Part shown: positions 30,853 to 39,362 of the stretch, in pieces | Numbering within the stretch: position 1 is the stretch's first letter | Layout of the letters: each line of letters begins with the position of its first letter | Source of the DNA: JANLYQ01 sp031365725 | GTDB lineage: Bacteria > Actinomycetota > Actinomycetes > JACCUZ01 | Assembly (NCBI GenBank): GCA_031365725.1 | Contig: JANLYQ010000117.1 | Location: forward strand, 17,544 to 81,543 | Direction: 5' to 3' | Length of the DNA: 64,000 bases | Notes under the pieces: generated by a model | What the model was told of the DNA's origin: nothing | The model's input: the letters and a program-made list of their open reading frames with translations, nothing else | The model's database searches: none | Position numbers and translations under genes: made by a program

Positions 30853-32234
30853 CGGGTGGATCGCCAGCGCTTGAGGAGCAGGATGAGTCCCCGCAGGGCG
30901 AGGAGCGCGAGCAGCGGCATGACGATCCATTGCCGCCAGCGCCAGGACAACCACGAGGTCGAGGTGCCCCAGAGGCCGCCGCCGTAGGCGCGGCCCGCGG
31001 CGGCATGCTGAGCAAGCTCGATGCACCTGCTGCCGAGGTGCGGATCGACGACTGTCGTCGTGCGACTTGCGCCGGAGCGAAGGTTGATGGACAGCCGCGC
31101 GGTGTCCAATGACCCCGTTGTCGTCACGACCGAGACTGTGTGCCCGTCGACCCATGACGAGCTGCAGACGTCGTAGGCATTCACGAGGGGGACGCTGCGA
31201 CCGATCTGGTGACCGTCGGCCACCGAGAAGCGCTGAAGGAGTGCACCGGACCGGGTATCGATCTTCATGAGCAGCTGCCTGCCGTCCGGTGACACCGACG
31301 GAGTCCACTGCCCCGGCAACGTCGACTCGACCGGCCAGGCCTCCCGCGGGGTCACGCGGACGACGCGCTTGATGTGGCCCGTGAGATTGACGATCCGGAC
31401 CGTGGCACCGGTGTAGCGAGTGATCCCGGTGACGATCTCGGGATTCGGGTTCGGGTCCTGGACCGAGGTGGCCGAGAAGGTGACGAGGGTTCGACCGTCC
31501 GGCAGCCAGCCCGCGGGCAGGACGTCTCGCCCCACCAGGCGGGCGGCCCCGGTCGTGGTATCGATCACGACGGCGCCCCGAGCAGTGCCACCGACGCTGC
31601 CGCCGAGGGTCAACAGAAAGCGGCCGTCTGGGGACCAGAACTTCGGCGACTGACCTTGGACGCCAATGGTGATCCCTGCGGCTACCGGCGGAGTGCTGTC
31701 CACACCGATGCGCCGTAGCTGGATCGTGCGACCCGTGTCCAGGTGCCCTACCACCAGGGTGTTGCTGTCGGCAGCGAGGTACGCGAGTCGGGTGCCGTCG
31801 AGCGACAATGCCGGCCGGTCGCCCGCGTAGACCGACAGGTGCAACCGCCAGCGGTGTCCGTCCGCACGCACGGCCCACCAGTCGTTGCCCACGGCACCGG
31901 CGCCGCTGAGCACCGCCGCGAGTGGCCCGGGCTTGGCAGGGAGGTCGAGCACCGGCCACTGCCACCCGATCCGCACCGGATAGCCATGCACGCCACCGCC
32001 AGCACCAGCACCCGATCCCGTCGCCGGCACTGCGACGTGGCGCAGCACCGTCCACCCCGGCACCAGCGTGGTCAGCAGCACCACCAGTGCCACCAGGGCG
32101 ACACCGGCGGCCTTCTGCTTGTCCACCCGGCGGTGGTGCGTCGCGCGGGCGCCGGCCGCCAGCGCCAGGAGGTCGAGCGGCCCCAGCTCGTCTCGCGCGG
32201 CGTCGTCCAAGGCCTGGTGCAGCGTCCTGCTCAT
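30786..32234 (-). CDS. membrane PD40/WD40-like propeller protein, probable ECF sigma partner
   Basis: A 482-residue protein in an operon with the sigma factor gene upstream (4-nt ATGA overlap). The cytoplasmic N-terminus (SRTLHQALDDAARDELGPL) is followed by a transmembrane helix at about residues 45-65 and then an external beta-propeller with repeats such as ALSLDGTRLAYLAADSNT, PKFWSPDGRFLLTLGG and PSVSPDGRQLLMKID. A second hydrophobic segment lies near the C-terminus. This layout suggests a regulator that holds the sigma factor and senses an extracytoplasmic signal, but no ZAS or known anti-sigma motif is present. The 3' end runs 67 nt into the opposite-strand oxidoreductase gene. Confidence 0.8.
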   Translation of the reverse strand: MSRTLHQALDDAARDELGPLDLLALAAGARATHHRRVDKQKAAGVALVALVVLLTTLVPGWTVLRHVAVPATGSGAGAGGGVHGYPVRIGWQWPVLDLPAKPGPLAAVLSGAGAVGNDWWAVRADGHRWRLHLSVYAGDRPALSLDGTRLAYLAADSNTLVVGHLDTGRTIQLRRIGVDSTPPVAAGITIGVQGQSPKFWSPDGRFLLTLGGSVGGTARGAVVIDTTTGAARLVGRDVLPAGWLPDGRTLVTFSATSVQDPNPNPEIVTGITRYTGATVRIVNLTGHIKRVVRVTPREAWPVESTLPGQWTPSVSPDGRQLLMKIDTRSGALLQRFSVADGHQIGRSVPLVNAYDVCSSSWVDGHTVSVVTTTGSLDTARLSINLRSGASRTTTVVDPHLGSRCIELAQHAAAGRAYGGGLWGTSTSWLSWRWRQWIVMPLLALLALRGLILLLKRWRSTRQSRSPGSTSAATSSNTSGSPA

Positions 32235-32761
32235 CGACGTACCTCCGTCGGCGTGGTGAATCCTTCCCGGCCGAAGGTCTCCGCAAGCTCGGGCGCAAGC
32301 TCGCGCAACCGCCGCAACGCGTGCGCCGTCTGGCTCTTGACCGTCCCGGCGCTGCAGCCCATCAGCTCGGCGGTGCGGGTCTCGCCGAGGTCCTCGTAGA
32401 ACCGCAGCACCAGCACCTGACGTTGCCGGTCGGTCAACCTCGCCAGCGCCTGCTGCAGAGTCAGCCGCGAGAGCACCTCGTCGGCACCGTCGGGGGCACG
32501 ACCGTCGGCATCGGCGACGCCGCCCGTCGCCACCTCGCTCGAGGAGCGACGGCGCGACCGGTCGACCACGGCGTTGTAGACCGCTCGCCGCACATAAGCC
32601 TCGGGGTCGCCACCACGCACCAGTCGACCCCACCGCCCCACGACCCGCGACAGCGCCTCCTGCACGACGTCCTCGGCGAACTGGCGGTCGCCGGTGAGCA
32701 GCCAGGCCGTGCGCAGCAGCGCGGGACCGCGAGCAGCGACGAACGCCTCGAAGCCGTCCAC
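32231..32761 (-). CDS. ECF sigma factor (SigE family)
   Basis: A 176-residue sigma-70 family protein with only regions 2 and 4. Region 2 includes LLTGDRQFAEDVVQEALSR and YVRRAVYNAVVDRSRRR; region 4 includes LPxRQR-like LTDRQRQVLVLRFYEDLGE and the helix-turn-helix TAELMGCSAGTVKSQTAHAL. The GTG at 32761 follows GGGAGGAG and is chosen over much longer upstream readings that lack homology. It overlaps the membrane propeller gene by 4 nt, making that protein the likely signal partner. Targets are unknown. Confidence 0.92.
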   Translation of the reverse strand: MDGFEAFVAARGPALLRTAWLLTGDRQFAEDVVQEALSRVVGRWGRLVRGGDPEAYVRRAVYNAVVDRSRRRSSSEVATGGVADADGRAPDGADEVLSRLTLQQALARLTDRQRQVLVLRFYEDLGETRTAELMGCSAGTVKSQTAHALRRLRELAPELAETFGREGFTTPTEVRR

Positions 32762-33020
32762 CCCGCTCCTCCCGACGCCGCGCCGGACCCGGGACCGGGG
32801 CCTGCACTGTCTACACGCACCGGGTGCCCCGTCGGGTGGGAACCGCGAGCCAGGCCGTCTGTCCACCTGGCTCGACTCGTGCACGTCGCCGGTTCGGCGA
32901 CCACCTTGCTTGCTCTGGGTGACCGACACGCGACGGCAGTAGTCGTTGCCACCATGTCGCGGACGTGGCAGCTGCGCAACGAGCTGGCTTCGAAGGCGCC
33001 GAGCTGCCTCCGTCGGGTCG

Positions 33021-33536
33021 ATGATGAGCGACGTGGGCCGCATGCACGCAGTCGCCATCGCCGCGAGCAGCTGCGTCCTTGTCGCGGCCTGCTCGTCGAC
33101 CCAACACTCGGCGGTCCCCGGACCGGTCCCGGTGTCGTCGGCGAGCAGCAGCGACGCGGTCCAGCAGTACCTCAATGCGGTCAATGTGCTCTGCGATGGG
33201 TTGGAGGAGAAGATCATCGCGCTCAACGGCGGCCAGTTCGACATCCCGTTGCGGGATTTTCTCGCCCAGCTCGCCCGACACACCAAGCTGCGCGAGGACT
33301 TCGATCTCCAGCTCGCCGGCATCGTCGTACCCCAGGCTGCGGCCACCAGGGCGCGGGTTCTTGCCGACTACATCGCGTTTGCCAACACGCTCGACGCGGC
33401 ACGACTGCAGGCCGCTCGGCAGGGCGCGGCCGCGTATCAGCGCGAGATCCACGACGAGTCGAAGTCCGCAGCAGGCGACCCCTCCATCGCCGCCCTCGAC
33501 CCGGCCGGATTCAGCCAATCGTGCACCGCGCGCTGA
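33021..33536 (+). CDS. putative lipoprotein
   Basis: I do not recognise the family. The signal sequence MHAVAIAASSCVLVAACSST ends in a lipobox LVAAC, so the mature protein would be lipid-anchored outside the membrane. The roughly 140-residue mature part is predicted mostly helical (LNAVNVLCDGLEEKII, ARVLADYIAFANTLDAARLQ) and has two cysteines after the lipobox. Two ATGs (33021, 33024) or Met at 33042 could serve as start; none has a clear Shine-Dalgarno. It sits divergent from the sigma factor operon and might belong to its regulon. Confidence 0.7.
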   Translation: MMSDVGRMHAVAIAASSCVLVAACSSTQHSAVPGPVPVSSASSSDAVQQYLNAVNVLCDGLEEKIIALNGGQFDIPLRDFLAQLARHTKLREDFDLQLAGIVVPQAAATRARVLADYIAFANTLDAARLQAARQGAAAYQREIHDESKSAAGDPSIAALDPAGFSQSCTAR

Positions 33537-33612
33537 TCCGCGAAGACTTCGCTGATCGGCAGCAGCACGGGCGGACAGGATGACTGTGGCGCGCCGCTAG
33601 AGTGCACTGACC

Positions 33613-35145
33613 ATGATCAGCGCGCCTGGACCCCTGCACGCGCTCGATGGTGGGCCGCTGCCCGTGGATCCCCTGCTCAAGGCATTGCGCAAGGCTTTCA
33701 CGGTCCAGGCCAACCCCGCGCAGGCTGTACGCCGGCAGCGGCTCGACACCTTCGACCACCTGCTCGCGAGGGTCGGGATGACCCTCGAGCAGCTCACGAC
33801 GCCCCGCCGTGGCACGCGCCTCCTGTTGCGTCGGGTCGGCGCACCTGACCTGGCCACCACCGTCGACGGCCAGCGCTGGCCGGCCATGGCCGATGCCCTG
33901 CCGGCCGGTGCCCTCCGTGACGCCGTCGCTCCGATTATCGGCATCCGCGCACTGGTGCAGCAGGGGGACGAGCGCCGCACGATCCGGCGGATCGACCTGC
34001 GCAACGGCGACGGCAAGGTCGTCGCCCGGATCGCGCTCGACGAGCCGGTCAGCGCGAGCCGGTCCAGGGGTGGCGCACCCACCGTCAGCGTGCTCCCCCT
34101 GCGCGGCTACGACGCTGACGCCCGCAAGGCACTCGCCATCGGGGAGCGAGTAGGGCTGATCGACGAGACGACCGCGACCGACGCCGACGCCGACGCGTCA
34201 GCACCAGCCCCCAAGCCCGCACCACCGCACCGCGACGACCCTGCCGCCGCCCTGCTCGCCCAAGCCCTGCAAGGGTTTTCGGCAGCCATGGCCGACAACC
34301 TGCCCGGGTTGATCGACGACATCGACACCGAGTTCCTGCACGACCTGCGGGTGGCGGTGCGCCGCAGCCGGTCGACCCTCAAGCTCGGCCGCCCGGCGCT
34401 GCCCGACACCTTCGCCACCCGCTGGGAGCCCGCCTTCAAGTGGATCGGCGACCTCACCACGCCGGTGCGCGACCTCGACGTCTACCAGCTCGACCTGCCC
34501 ACGATGGCCGGCTGGTTGGTGGCGGCGACACCTGCGGACCTGCAGCCCTTCGCCGAGCACCTGGCGCGGCGGCGTACGACAGCGCGACGCACGTTGCTGC
34601 GGGGGCTGCGCGGCACGCGATATCGCACCCTGGTCGCCGAGTGGGACCATGACTTGGCTGCGCTGGCTGCTCTAGCAGCCGCGCCCACGGAGGACGGTCC
34701 CACCGCCGGGGCACTGGCTGACACCGCCGTCAGCCGCTCCTACCGCCGGGTGGCCCGCGGCGGAGCAGCCATCGACGTCGACTCCCCACCCGAGGACCTG
34801 CACACCCTGCGCAAGCGGTGCAAGGAGCTGCGCTATGCCCTGGAGGTCTTCGCACCGGTGCTCGATGCTGCCAAGCGCAAGCAGGCCGTCGCCGACCTCA
34901 AGGGCCTGCAGGACGTGCTCGGCCGCTTCCAGGACAGTGAGGTGCAGAGACTTGCGCTGCGCGACTTCGCCGCCGAGATGATGGCCGACGGCACGTCACC
35001 CGCTGCGGTGCTGGCGATGGGCGAGCTGATCGCGCACCTCGAGGCCGAGCAGGCCAGGGCACGGCGCGACTTCGAGGCTGCGTTCGCGACGTTTGCGCGA
35101 CCGGCGAGCGCGGAGCGGATGCTGCACCTCGGGGGGCGACCGTGA
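33613..35145 (+). CDS. CHAD-domain protein with degenerate CYTH N-terminus
   Basis: First gene of a three-gene unit. Residues about 215-500 form a CHAD domain, an all-helical fold that binds inorganic polyphosphate: the conserved basic motifs FLHDLRVAVRRSRS (His243) and LHTLRKRCKELRYALEVF (about 397) are both present. Residues 1-195 resemble a CYTH domain in strand layout (FDHLLARVGMTLEQL, RRIDLRNGDGKVVARIALDE), but the metal-binding ExExK is absent. An Asp/Ala/Pro-rich linker joins the two. 510 residues. A TAGAGT hexamer lies 9 nt before the ATG. The stop overlaps the ParA-like gene start (GTGA). Expected in the cytoplasm, perhaps on polyphosphate bodies. Confidence 0.9.
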   Translation: MISAPGPLHALDGGPLPVDPLLKALRKAFTVQANPAQAVRRQRLDTFDHLLARVGMTLEQLTTPRRGTRLLLRRVGAPDLATTVDGQRWPAMADALPAGALRDAVAPIIGIRALVQQGDERRTIRRIDLRNGDGKVVARIALDEPVSASRSRGGAPTVSVLPLRGYDADARKALAIGERVGLIDETTATDADADASAPAPKPAPPHRDDPAAALLAQALQGFSAAMADNLPGLIDDIDTEFLHDLRVAVRRSRSTLKLGRPALPDTFATRWEPAFKWIGDLTTPVRDLDVYQLDLPTMAGWLVAATPADLQPFAEHLARRRTTARRTLLRGLRGTRYRTLVAEWDHDLAALAALAAAPTEDGPTAGALADTAVSRSYRRVARGGAAIDVDSPPEDLHTLRKRCKELRYALEVFAPVLDAAKRKQAVADLKGLQDVLGRFQDSEVQRLALRDFAAEMMADGTSPAAVLAMGELIAHLEAEQARARRDFEAAFATFARPASAERMLHLGGRP

Positions 35146-35879
35146 GGGTCTACGCGACGTACAACATCAAGGGTGGGGTGGGTAAGACGTCGACCGCCGT
35201 CAACCTTGCCTATCTCTCGGCGCGCGAGGGTCGGCGCACACTGCTGTGGGATCTCGACCCGCAGGCCGCCGCGACGTTCCTGTTCCGGGTGCGGCCGCGC
35301 GTCAAGGGCGGGGGTCACGGTCTGGTCAGTCGCAAGCGACCGGTCGAGGACGCGTTGAAGGCCACCGACTTCGACAACCTCGACCTGCTGCCGGCCGACT
35401 TCAGCTATCGCAACATGGACCTGGACCTGGACGACACCAAGAAGCGCACGACCCGGCTCGGTCAGCTGCTCGACACGGTCGCAGACGACTACGACGTAGC
35501 GGTGCTCGACTGCCCGCCGAGCATCTCGCTGGTGTCGGAGAACGTCATGCACGCCGCCGATGTCCTGCTGGTGCCGTTGATCCCGGCGACGCTGTCGCTG
35601 CGCACCTTCAACCAGCTCACCCGGTTCGTCGGCGAGTCCGAGGGTCATCGCCCTGAGATCGTGGCGTTCTTCTCGATTGCCGACCGGCGCAAGCGGTTGC
35701 ACCGCGACGTGATCGCGGCGCTGCCACGCGACGGAGCGCGGGTCGCCGACACCGTCGTGCCGTCACTGTCCCTGATCGAACGCATGGCTGAGCACCGTGC
35801 TCCGGTGCCGGCGTTCGCGCCGAGCAGCCCGGCTGCGCGGATCTATGAGTCGCTGTGGGCCGAGGTTCGCCCGTCATGA
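35142..35879 (+). CDS. ParA/MinD-family partition ATPase
   Basis: A 245-residue ParA-type ATPase with an intact deviant Walker A, IKGGVGKTSTA (signature Lys10, P-loop Lys15), Walker A' LLWDLDPQAAAT and Walker B VAVLDCPPS. It lacks an N-terminal DNA-binding domain and there is no ParB gene or obvious parS site nearby, so it is not a chromosome or plasmid partition locus. It is translationally coupled on both sides (GTGA and ATGA overlaps) to CHAD and CYTH genes. By analogy with McdA for carboxysomes, it may position a cargo, here perhaps polyphosphate granules. That role is inference. Confidence 0.9.
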   Translation: MRVYATYNIKGGVGKTSTAVNLAYLSAREGRRTLLWDLDPQAAATFLFRVRPRVKGGGHGLVSRKRPVEDALKATDFDNLDLLPADFSYRNMDLDLDDTKKRTTRLGQLLDTVADDYDVAVLDCPPSISLVSENVMHAADVLLVPLIPATLSLRTFNQLTRFVGESEGHRPEIVAFFSIADRRKRLHRDVIAALPRDGARVADTVVPSLSLIERMAEHRAPVPAFAPSSPAARIYESLWAEVRPS

Positions 35880-37303
35880 GCGCCACCACCACCCAGATCG
35901 AGATCGAGGCCAAGTACGACGTGGCCGACGGGCAGGCTGTTGTGCCCGCCGATCTCCTTGGTGTCGGAGCTCGCGCAGGCGTCAGTGGTCGGGTCGCCTC
36001 GGTCGTCGCGCAGGCCCCGATGGTCCTCACCGCCGTCTACGTCGACACCGCCGACCTTGCCCTAGCTGCCGCGCGCACGACCTTGCGCCAGCGCAGCGGC
36101 GGCACCGACGACGGGTGGCACCTCAAGCTGCCGCTCGCCGACGGCGCCCGGCTGGAGGTGCACCGACCCCTCGGTCGTACGTCGACACCGCCGGCGGCCC
36201 TCACCTCCCTTGTCGCCGCAGTGACCCGCGGCAGCCGGCTGCAGCCGGTCGCGACCCTGGTCAACCACCGCACCGTGCACCACCTGCTCGACGCTGACGG
36301 TCGGGTCCTTGCTGAGCTGGCCGACGACTCCGTCACCGGCACCCGGCACGCTGACGGGCACGTCGTCACCTGGCGCGAGCTCGAGGTCGAGCTGGTCGAC
36401 GGTGACCGAGCGCTGCTGGCCGCGTTGGACAAGGCCGTGCGCGGCGCCGGCATCGCACCGGCCGGCGGCCCGTCGAAGGTGGCCCGCGTGCTGCCCGCCC
36501 CGACAACCCGACCAGCAACCGGTGCGCTGGCCGACCTCGTCGGCGCCGACCCGATGGTGCGTCTTGACCGACCCGGCGGGGCGACGCTCATGCACGCAGC
36601 GCTGCGCCGGCTGCAGGCTCTGCAGGCTCTGCAGCGGCGCGCCGACCGACCGGCGCTGGCGGCACGGTCGGCCAAGCGGCTGGCCGACCGAGCGGCACTC
36701 GTCGGTCGCCTGGTGGCCGTCGAGGCGGCCGTCAGCAGCCTCCGTGCGCTTGTCGCCGACGAGCCGAGCGGCCTGCTGACACCCGTGGTCGCGCGTCGCA
36801 TCGAGCGCGGCCTCGTGTCGGCGCGACGGGTCGCGCTGACCGCCGTACGACGATCGCTGTCCGACAGCGAGCAGGGTCTGCTGCTCGATGCCCTAGCAGC
36901 TGCCGACCTCGAGGCTGCCGCCGTGTCGGCGGTGTCGGCCCGCAAGGCGGCGCGCCGGGCCAGCCGCGGGACGACAGCCGAGACGGTCAGCGAGGCACTG
37001 ACGGCAGGCGCGAGCACCGGAAGCACCGGCGGCAAGGCTGCGCGGGTGCATCGTGTTCTCACCAAGCTCGACCGGGTGCTCACCGAGGCCCACGCGCTCG
37101 ACACCGGCCGCGAGGTGCTGGCCACCCTGGCCGCCGCCCCCGGAGCCACGGTGCGCGACGGCGTCACCCTCGGCCGGCTGGACAAGGCGCTGCAGGACCG
37201 CCGTGCGGCAACGGCAAGTACGGTCGCCCGGCTACGAGCAGAGCTGGTCGCCGCGGTCGACAAGCCCGGGCGTGCGTCGAAGCCCGCGAGGCGGGCAGAC
37301 TGA
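35876..37303 (+). CDS. CYTH-domain protein with basic helical C-terminus
   Basis: The 475-residue protein starts with a canonical CYTH/triphosphate tunnel motif, IEIEAK (Glu9, Glu11, Lys13), followed by VYVDTADLALAAARTTLRQR, WHLKLPL and TWRELEVELVDGD, so residues 1-195 should bind or hydrolyse triphosphate, thiamine triphosphate or polyphosphate with divalent metal. Residues about 215-475 are Ala/Arg-rich helices (ALRRLQALQALQRRADRP, ARRIERGLVSARRVALTAVR) that may be a degraded CHAD domain; the conserved CHAD histidine motif is not evident. ATG overlaps the ParA stop by 4 nt. It completes the CHAD-ParA-CYTH operon. Confidence 0.88.
   Translation: MSATTTQIEIEAKYDVADGQAVVPADLLGVGARAGVSGRVASVVAQAPMVLTAVYVDTADLALAAARTTLRQRSGGTDDGWHLKLPLADGARLEVHRPLGRTSTPPAALTSLVAAVTRGSRLQPVATLVNHRTVHHLLDADGRVLAELADDSVTGTRHADGHVVTWRELEVELVDGDRALLAALDKAVRGAGIAPAGGPSKVARVLPAPTTRPATGALADLVGADPMVRLDRPGGATLMHAALRRLQALQALQRRADRPALAARSAKRLADRAALVGRLVAVEAAVSSLRALVADEPSGLLTPVVARRIERGLVSARRVALTAVRRSLSDSEQGLLLDALAAADLEAAAVSAVSARKAARRASRGTTAETVSEALTAGASTGSTGGKAARVHRVLTKLDRVLTEAHALDTGREVLATLAAAPGATVRDGVTLGRLDKALQDRRAATASTVARLRAELVAAVDKPGRASKPARRAD
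37296..37301 (+). promoter_or_regulatory. possible -10 element before holin-like gene
   Basis: CAGACT, 6 nt before the ATG, inside the end of the CYTH gene; no Shine-Dalgarno is present. Confidence 0.35.
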
Positions 37304-37307
37304 CGCC

Positions 37308-37805
37308 ATGACAGAGCCGATGTCGACCGCCCAGATCTCGACCGACCCCAGCACCGCCGCAGGCGCCACCCGCGCTGCGAGCAGCATGCTCGGCGCCGGC
37401 AGCCAGCCCGTGGAGACGCTCGGCGGGCTGTTCGCGACGGCGAGCCGCGACCTCTCGACGCTGGTCCGCCACGAGGTCGCGCTGGCCAAGGCTGAGGTCA
37501 AGGTCGACGTCAAGAACGGGGTCAAGGGCGGCGCGATGTTCGGTGCTGCCGCCTTCCTCGGGCTGCTCGCGGTCATCCTGCTCTCGATTGCGCTGGCCGA
37601 GGGGCTGGTGCGGGCCGGTGTCGTGACTTGGCTCGCCTTCCTCATCGTCGCGCTGCTCTACATCGTGCTGGCAGGTGTTCTTGCTTTCGTGGGCAAGAAG
37701 GCGGTCAGCCGGGTCGGGGCGCCCGAGCGCACGATCCGCACCACCAAGGACACAGCGGCCTTCCTCAAGAGCCCACTCTCCGGCGGGGACACCTCGGGGG
37801 CATGA
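37308..37805 (+). CDS. phage-holin-superfamily / Actinobacteriophage-holin-III-like membrane protein (Rv3669 type)
   Basis: A 165-residue membrane protein with a helical amphipathic segment (LFATASRDLSTLVRHEVALA) before two long transmembrane helices (about residues 75-100 and 107-130). This is the layout of DUF1469-type holin-superfamily proteins, which in actinobacteria are chromosomal housekeeping proteins rather than phage genes; here the syntenic counterpart is Rv3669. It lies 4 nt after the CYTH gene. Its stop overlaps an ATG (ATGA) that opens only a 20-codon frame before the EphE-like gene. Confidence 0.82.
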   Translation: MTEPMSTAQISTDPSTAAGATRAASSMLGAGSQPVETLGGLFATASRDLSTLVRHEVALAKAEVKVDVKNGVKGGAMFGAAAFLGLLAVILLSIALAEGLVRAGVVTWLAFLIVALLYIVLAGVLAFVGKKAVSRVGAPERTIRTTKDTAAFLKSPLSGGDTSGA

Positions 37806-37844
37806 GCGGGCCCGCAGCCGCGGGGGACGACGACGAGGACGCGC

Positions 37845-38789
37845 ATGCGCGGCGCACGGCCTGACCAGCCACCCGACGCTGCGATCGCGCGGGTGCCTGG
37901 CCCGTGGGAGCACCAGATGGTCGCCGCAAACGGTGCCCGCTTCCACGTCGCGACCATGGGCGAAGGCCCGCTTGTCCTGATGCTTCATGGGTTTCCGGAG
38001 TTCTGGTGGACCTGGCGACACCAGCTGCCGGCGCTCGCGGCGGCCGGACATCGGGTCGCGGCGATGGACCTGCGTGGCTTCGGCGCGAGCGACAAGCCGC
38101 CACGTGGCTATGACCCCTCGACGCTGGCCCAGGATGCCGCCGGCGTCATCCGCTCCCTCGGCGAACGAGACGCCGTCGTCGTCGGTCACGGCCTCGGCGG
38201 CCTGGTCGGCTGGACGATGTCGGTGGTGCACCCCCGGCAGGTACGCCGCCTGGTGGCGGTCGCCGTACCTCATCCGCTGCGGTTGCGGCGCTCGCACCTG
38301 ACCCGGGCCGAGCAGCTGCGGGCGAGCAGGCACCTGCTTGCATTCCAAGCGCCGGTGCTGCCCGAGCGCACGTTGGTCGCCGACGACGCGGCGCAGGTGG
38401 CCCGGCTGTTGCGCGAGTGGTCGGCGGACAGCTCATGGCTGGACGCCGACACCGAGGCGCGCTACCGCGAGGCCGCGCAGATCCCCGGTGTCGCGCACAG
38501 CGCGATGGAGGCCTACCGGTGGGCGGTGCGCTCGATTCCGCGCACCGACGGGGTGCGCTGGGTGCGCCGGATGTCGAGCCCGGTCACGGTGCCGACGCTG
38601 CAGGTGCACGGCGCGCTGGACCGCAACGTGCTGCTGACCAGTGCGCGGGGCTCGGAGCGCTATGTCGAAGGGCCGTTCCGGCTGCAGGTGCTGGCCGACG
38701 TCGGGCACTTCCCGCAGGAGGAGGCACCGGAAGTCTTCACCCGGTTGCTGACCGGCTGGCTGGCCGACCCGACGGCGGAGGGGCTATGA
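37845..38789 (+). CDS. epoxide-hydrolase-like alpha/beta hydrolase (EphE type)
   Basis: Alpha/beta-hydrolase fold protein of 314 residues in the position of mycobacterial ephE. The oxyanion motif HGFPEFWWTW is canonical for epoxide hydrolases and GFGASDKP follows. The nucleophile elbow, however, reads VGHGLGGL: the Asp or Ser expected at the third position of GxNuxG is Gly. The C-terminal His (DVGHFPQEE) remains. The enzyme may therefore be inactive or use another chemistry. The start may be mis-set: an upstream ATG at 37802, which overlaps the previous stop, is in a different frame and ends after 20 codons. Confidence 0.85.
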   Translation: MRGARPDQPPDAAIARVPGPWEHQMVAANGARFHVATMGEGPLVLMLHGFPEFWWTWRHQLPALAAAGHRVAAMDLRGFGASDKPPRGYDPSTLAQDAAGVIRSLGERDAVVVGHGLGGLVGWTMSVVHPRQVRRLVAVAVPHPLRLRRSHLTRAEQLRASRHLLAFQAPVLPERTLVADDAAQVARLLREWSADSSWLDADTEARYREAAQIPGVAHSAMEAYRWAVRSIPRTDGVRWVRRMSSPVTVPTLQVHGALDRNVLLTSARGSERYVEGPFRLQVLADVGHFPQEEAPEVFTRLLTGWLADPTAEGL

Positions 38790-39292
38790 GCGAGCCGGGT
38801 GAGGACCTCGCGCGCGACCGGGACCTCGTCGGCCGGGCCAGGAACAACCGGCTGCGCGACGGCCTCGGTCGACCGCTGCCGCGCGACGCAGCCGACGACC
38901 TTGCTGTCGCGCGGGTGCCCGAGGACGTCACGCTGCCGCCGGCGGAGTCGCTGGCCGAAGCGCAGCGACTGCTCGACGCCGGTCGCCCGTTCCACGCCCA
39001 CGAGGTGCTCGAGGCGTCCTGGAAGGCCGCCTCGGATGACGAGCGCGACCTCTGGCAGGGCTTGGCGCAGATCGCCGTCGGGCTGACCCATCGCGCCCGC
39101 GGCAACGCCGTGGGTGCCGTCACCCTGCTGGAACGAGGCGCCGCGCGCCTCGCGCCCTACGCCGAGCTGCCGCCGTACGGCATCGACGTGGCGGGGCTTG
39201 TCGCCGGCGCCAGCGCCCTGGCCGCCGAACCTCTGGCACCCGACGAGCCACCACGCACGCTGCCGCTGCTGCGGTCCCCGCGCCCCCGTTGA
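38786..39292 (+). CDS. DUF309 protein
   Basis: A 168-residue protein with the DUF309 signature FHAHEVLEASWK (about residues 71-82) and DLWQGLAQIAVGLTHRARGN. The His/Glu-rich motif suggests metal binding, but the biochemical role of DUF309 is unknown. The ATG overlaps the hydrolase stop by 4 nt, so it is translated with the EphE-like protein. A charged N-terminal region of 45 residues precedes the domain. Confidence 0.88.
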   Translation: MSEPGEDLARDRDLVGRARNNRLRDGLGRPLPRDAADDLAVARVPEDVTLPPAESLAEAQRLLDAGRPFHAHEVLEASWKAASDDERDLWQGLAQIAVGLTHRARGNAVGAVTLLERGAARLAPYAELPPYGIDVAGLVAGASALAAEPLAPDEPPRTLPLLRSPRPR

Positions 39293-39362
39293 GTGGCGCC
39301 CGGCCTCGCTGTCGACAACGTGAGGTAGGCGCCCAAGTCGCCGCACTGCACCGGCGCTCAGG

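Noticed and set aside
35142..35879. Chromosome partition locus (parAB)
   Set aside because: No ParB gene or parS-like sites nearby; neighbours are CHAD and CYTH genes.
37308..37805. Prophage remnant suggested by the holin-like protein
   Set aside because: No other phage genes nearby; the gene sits in a conserved chromosomal order.
37802..37864. 20-codon frame between holin-like and EphE-like genes
   Set aside because: Starts with an ATGA overlap but has no features; more likely a spurious or shifted N-terminus of the hydrolase.
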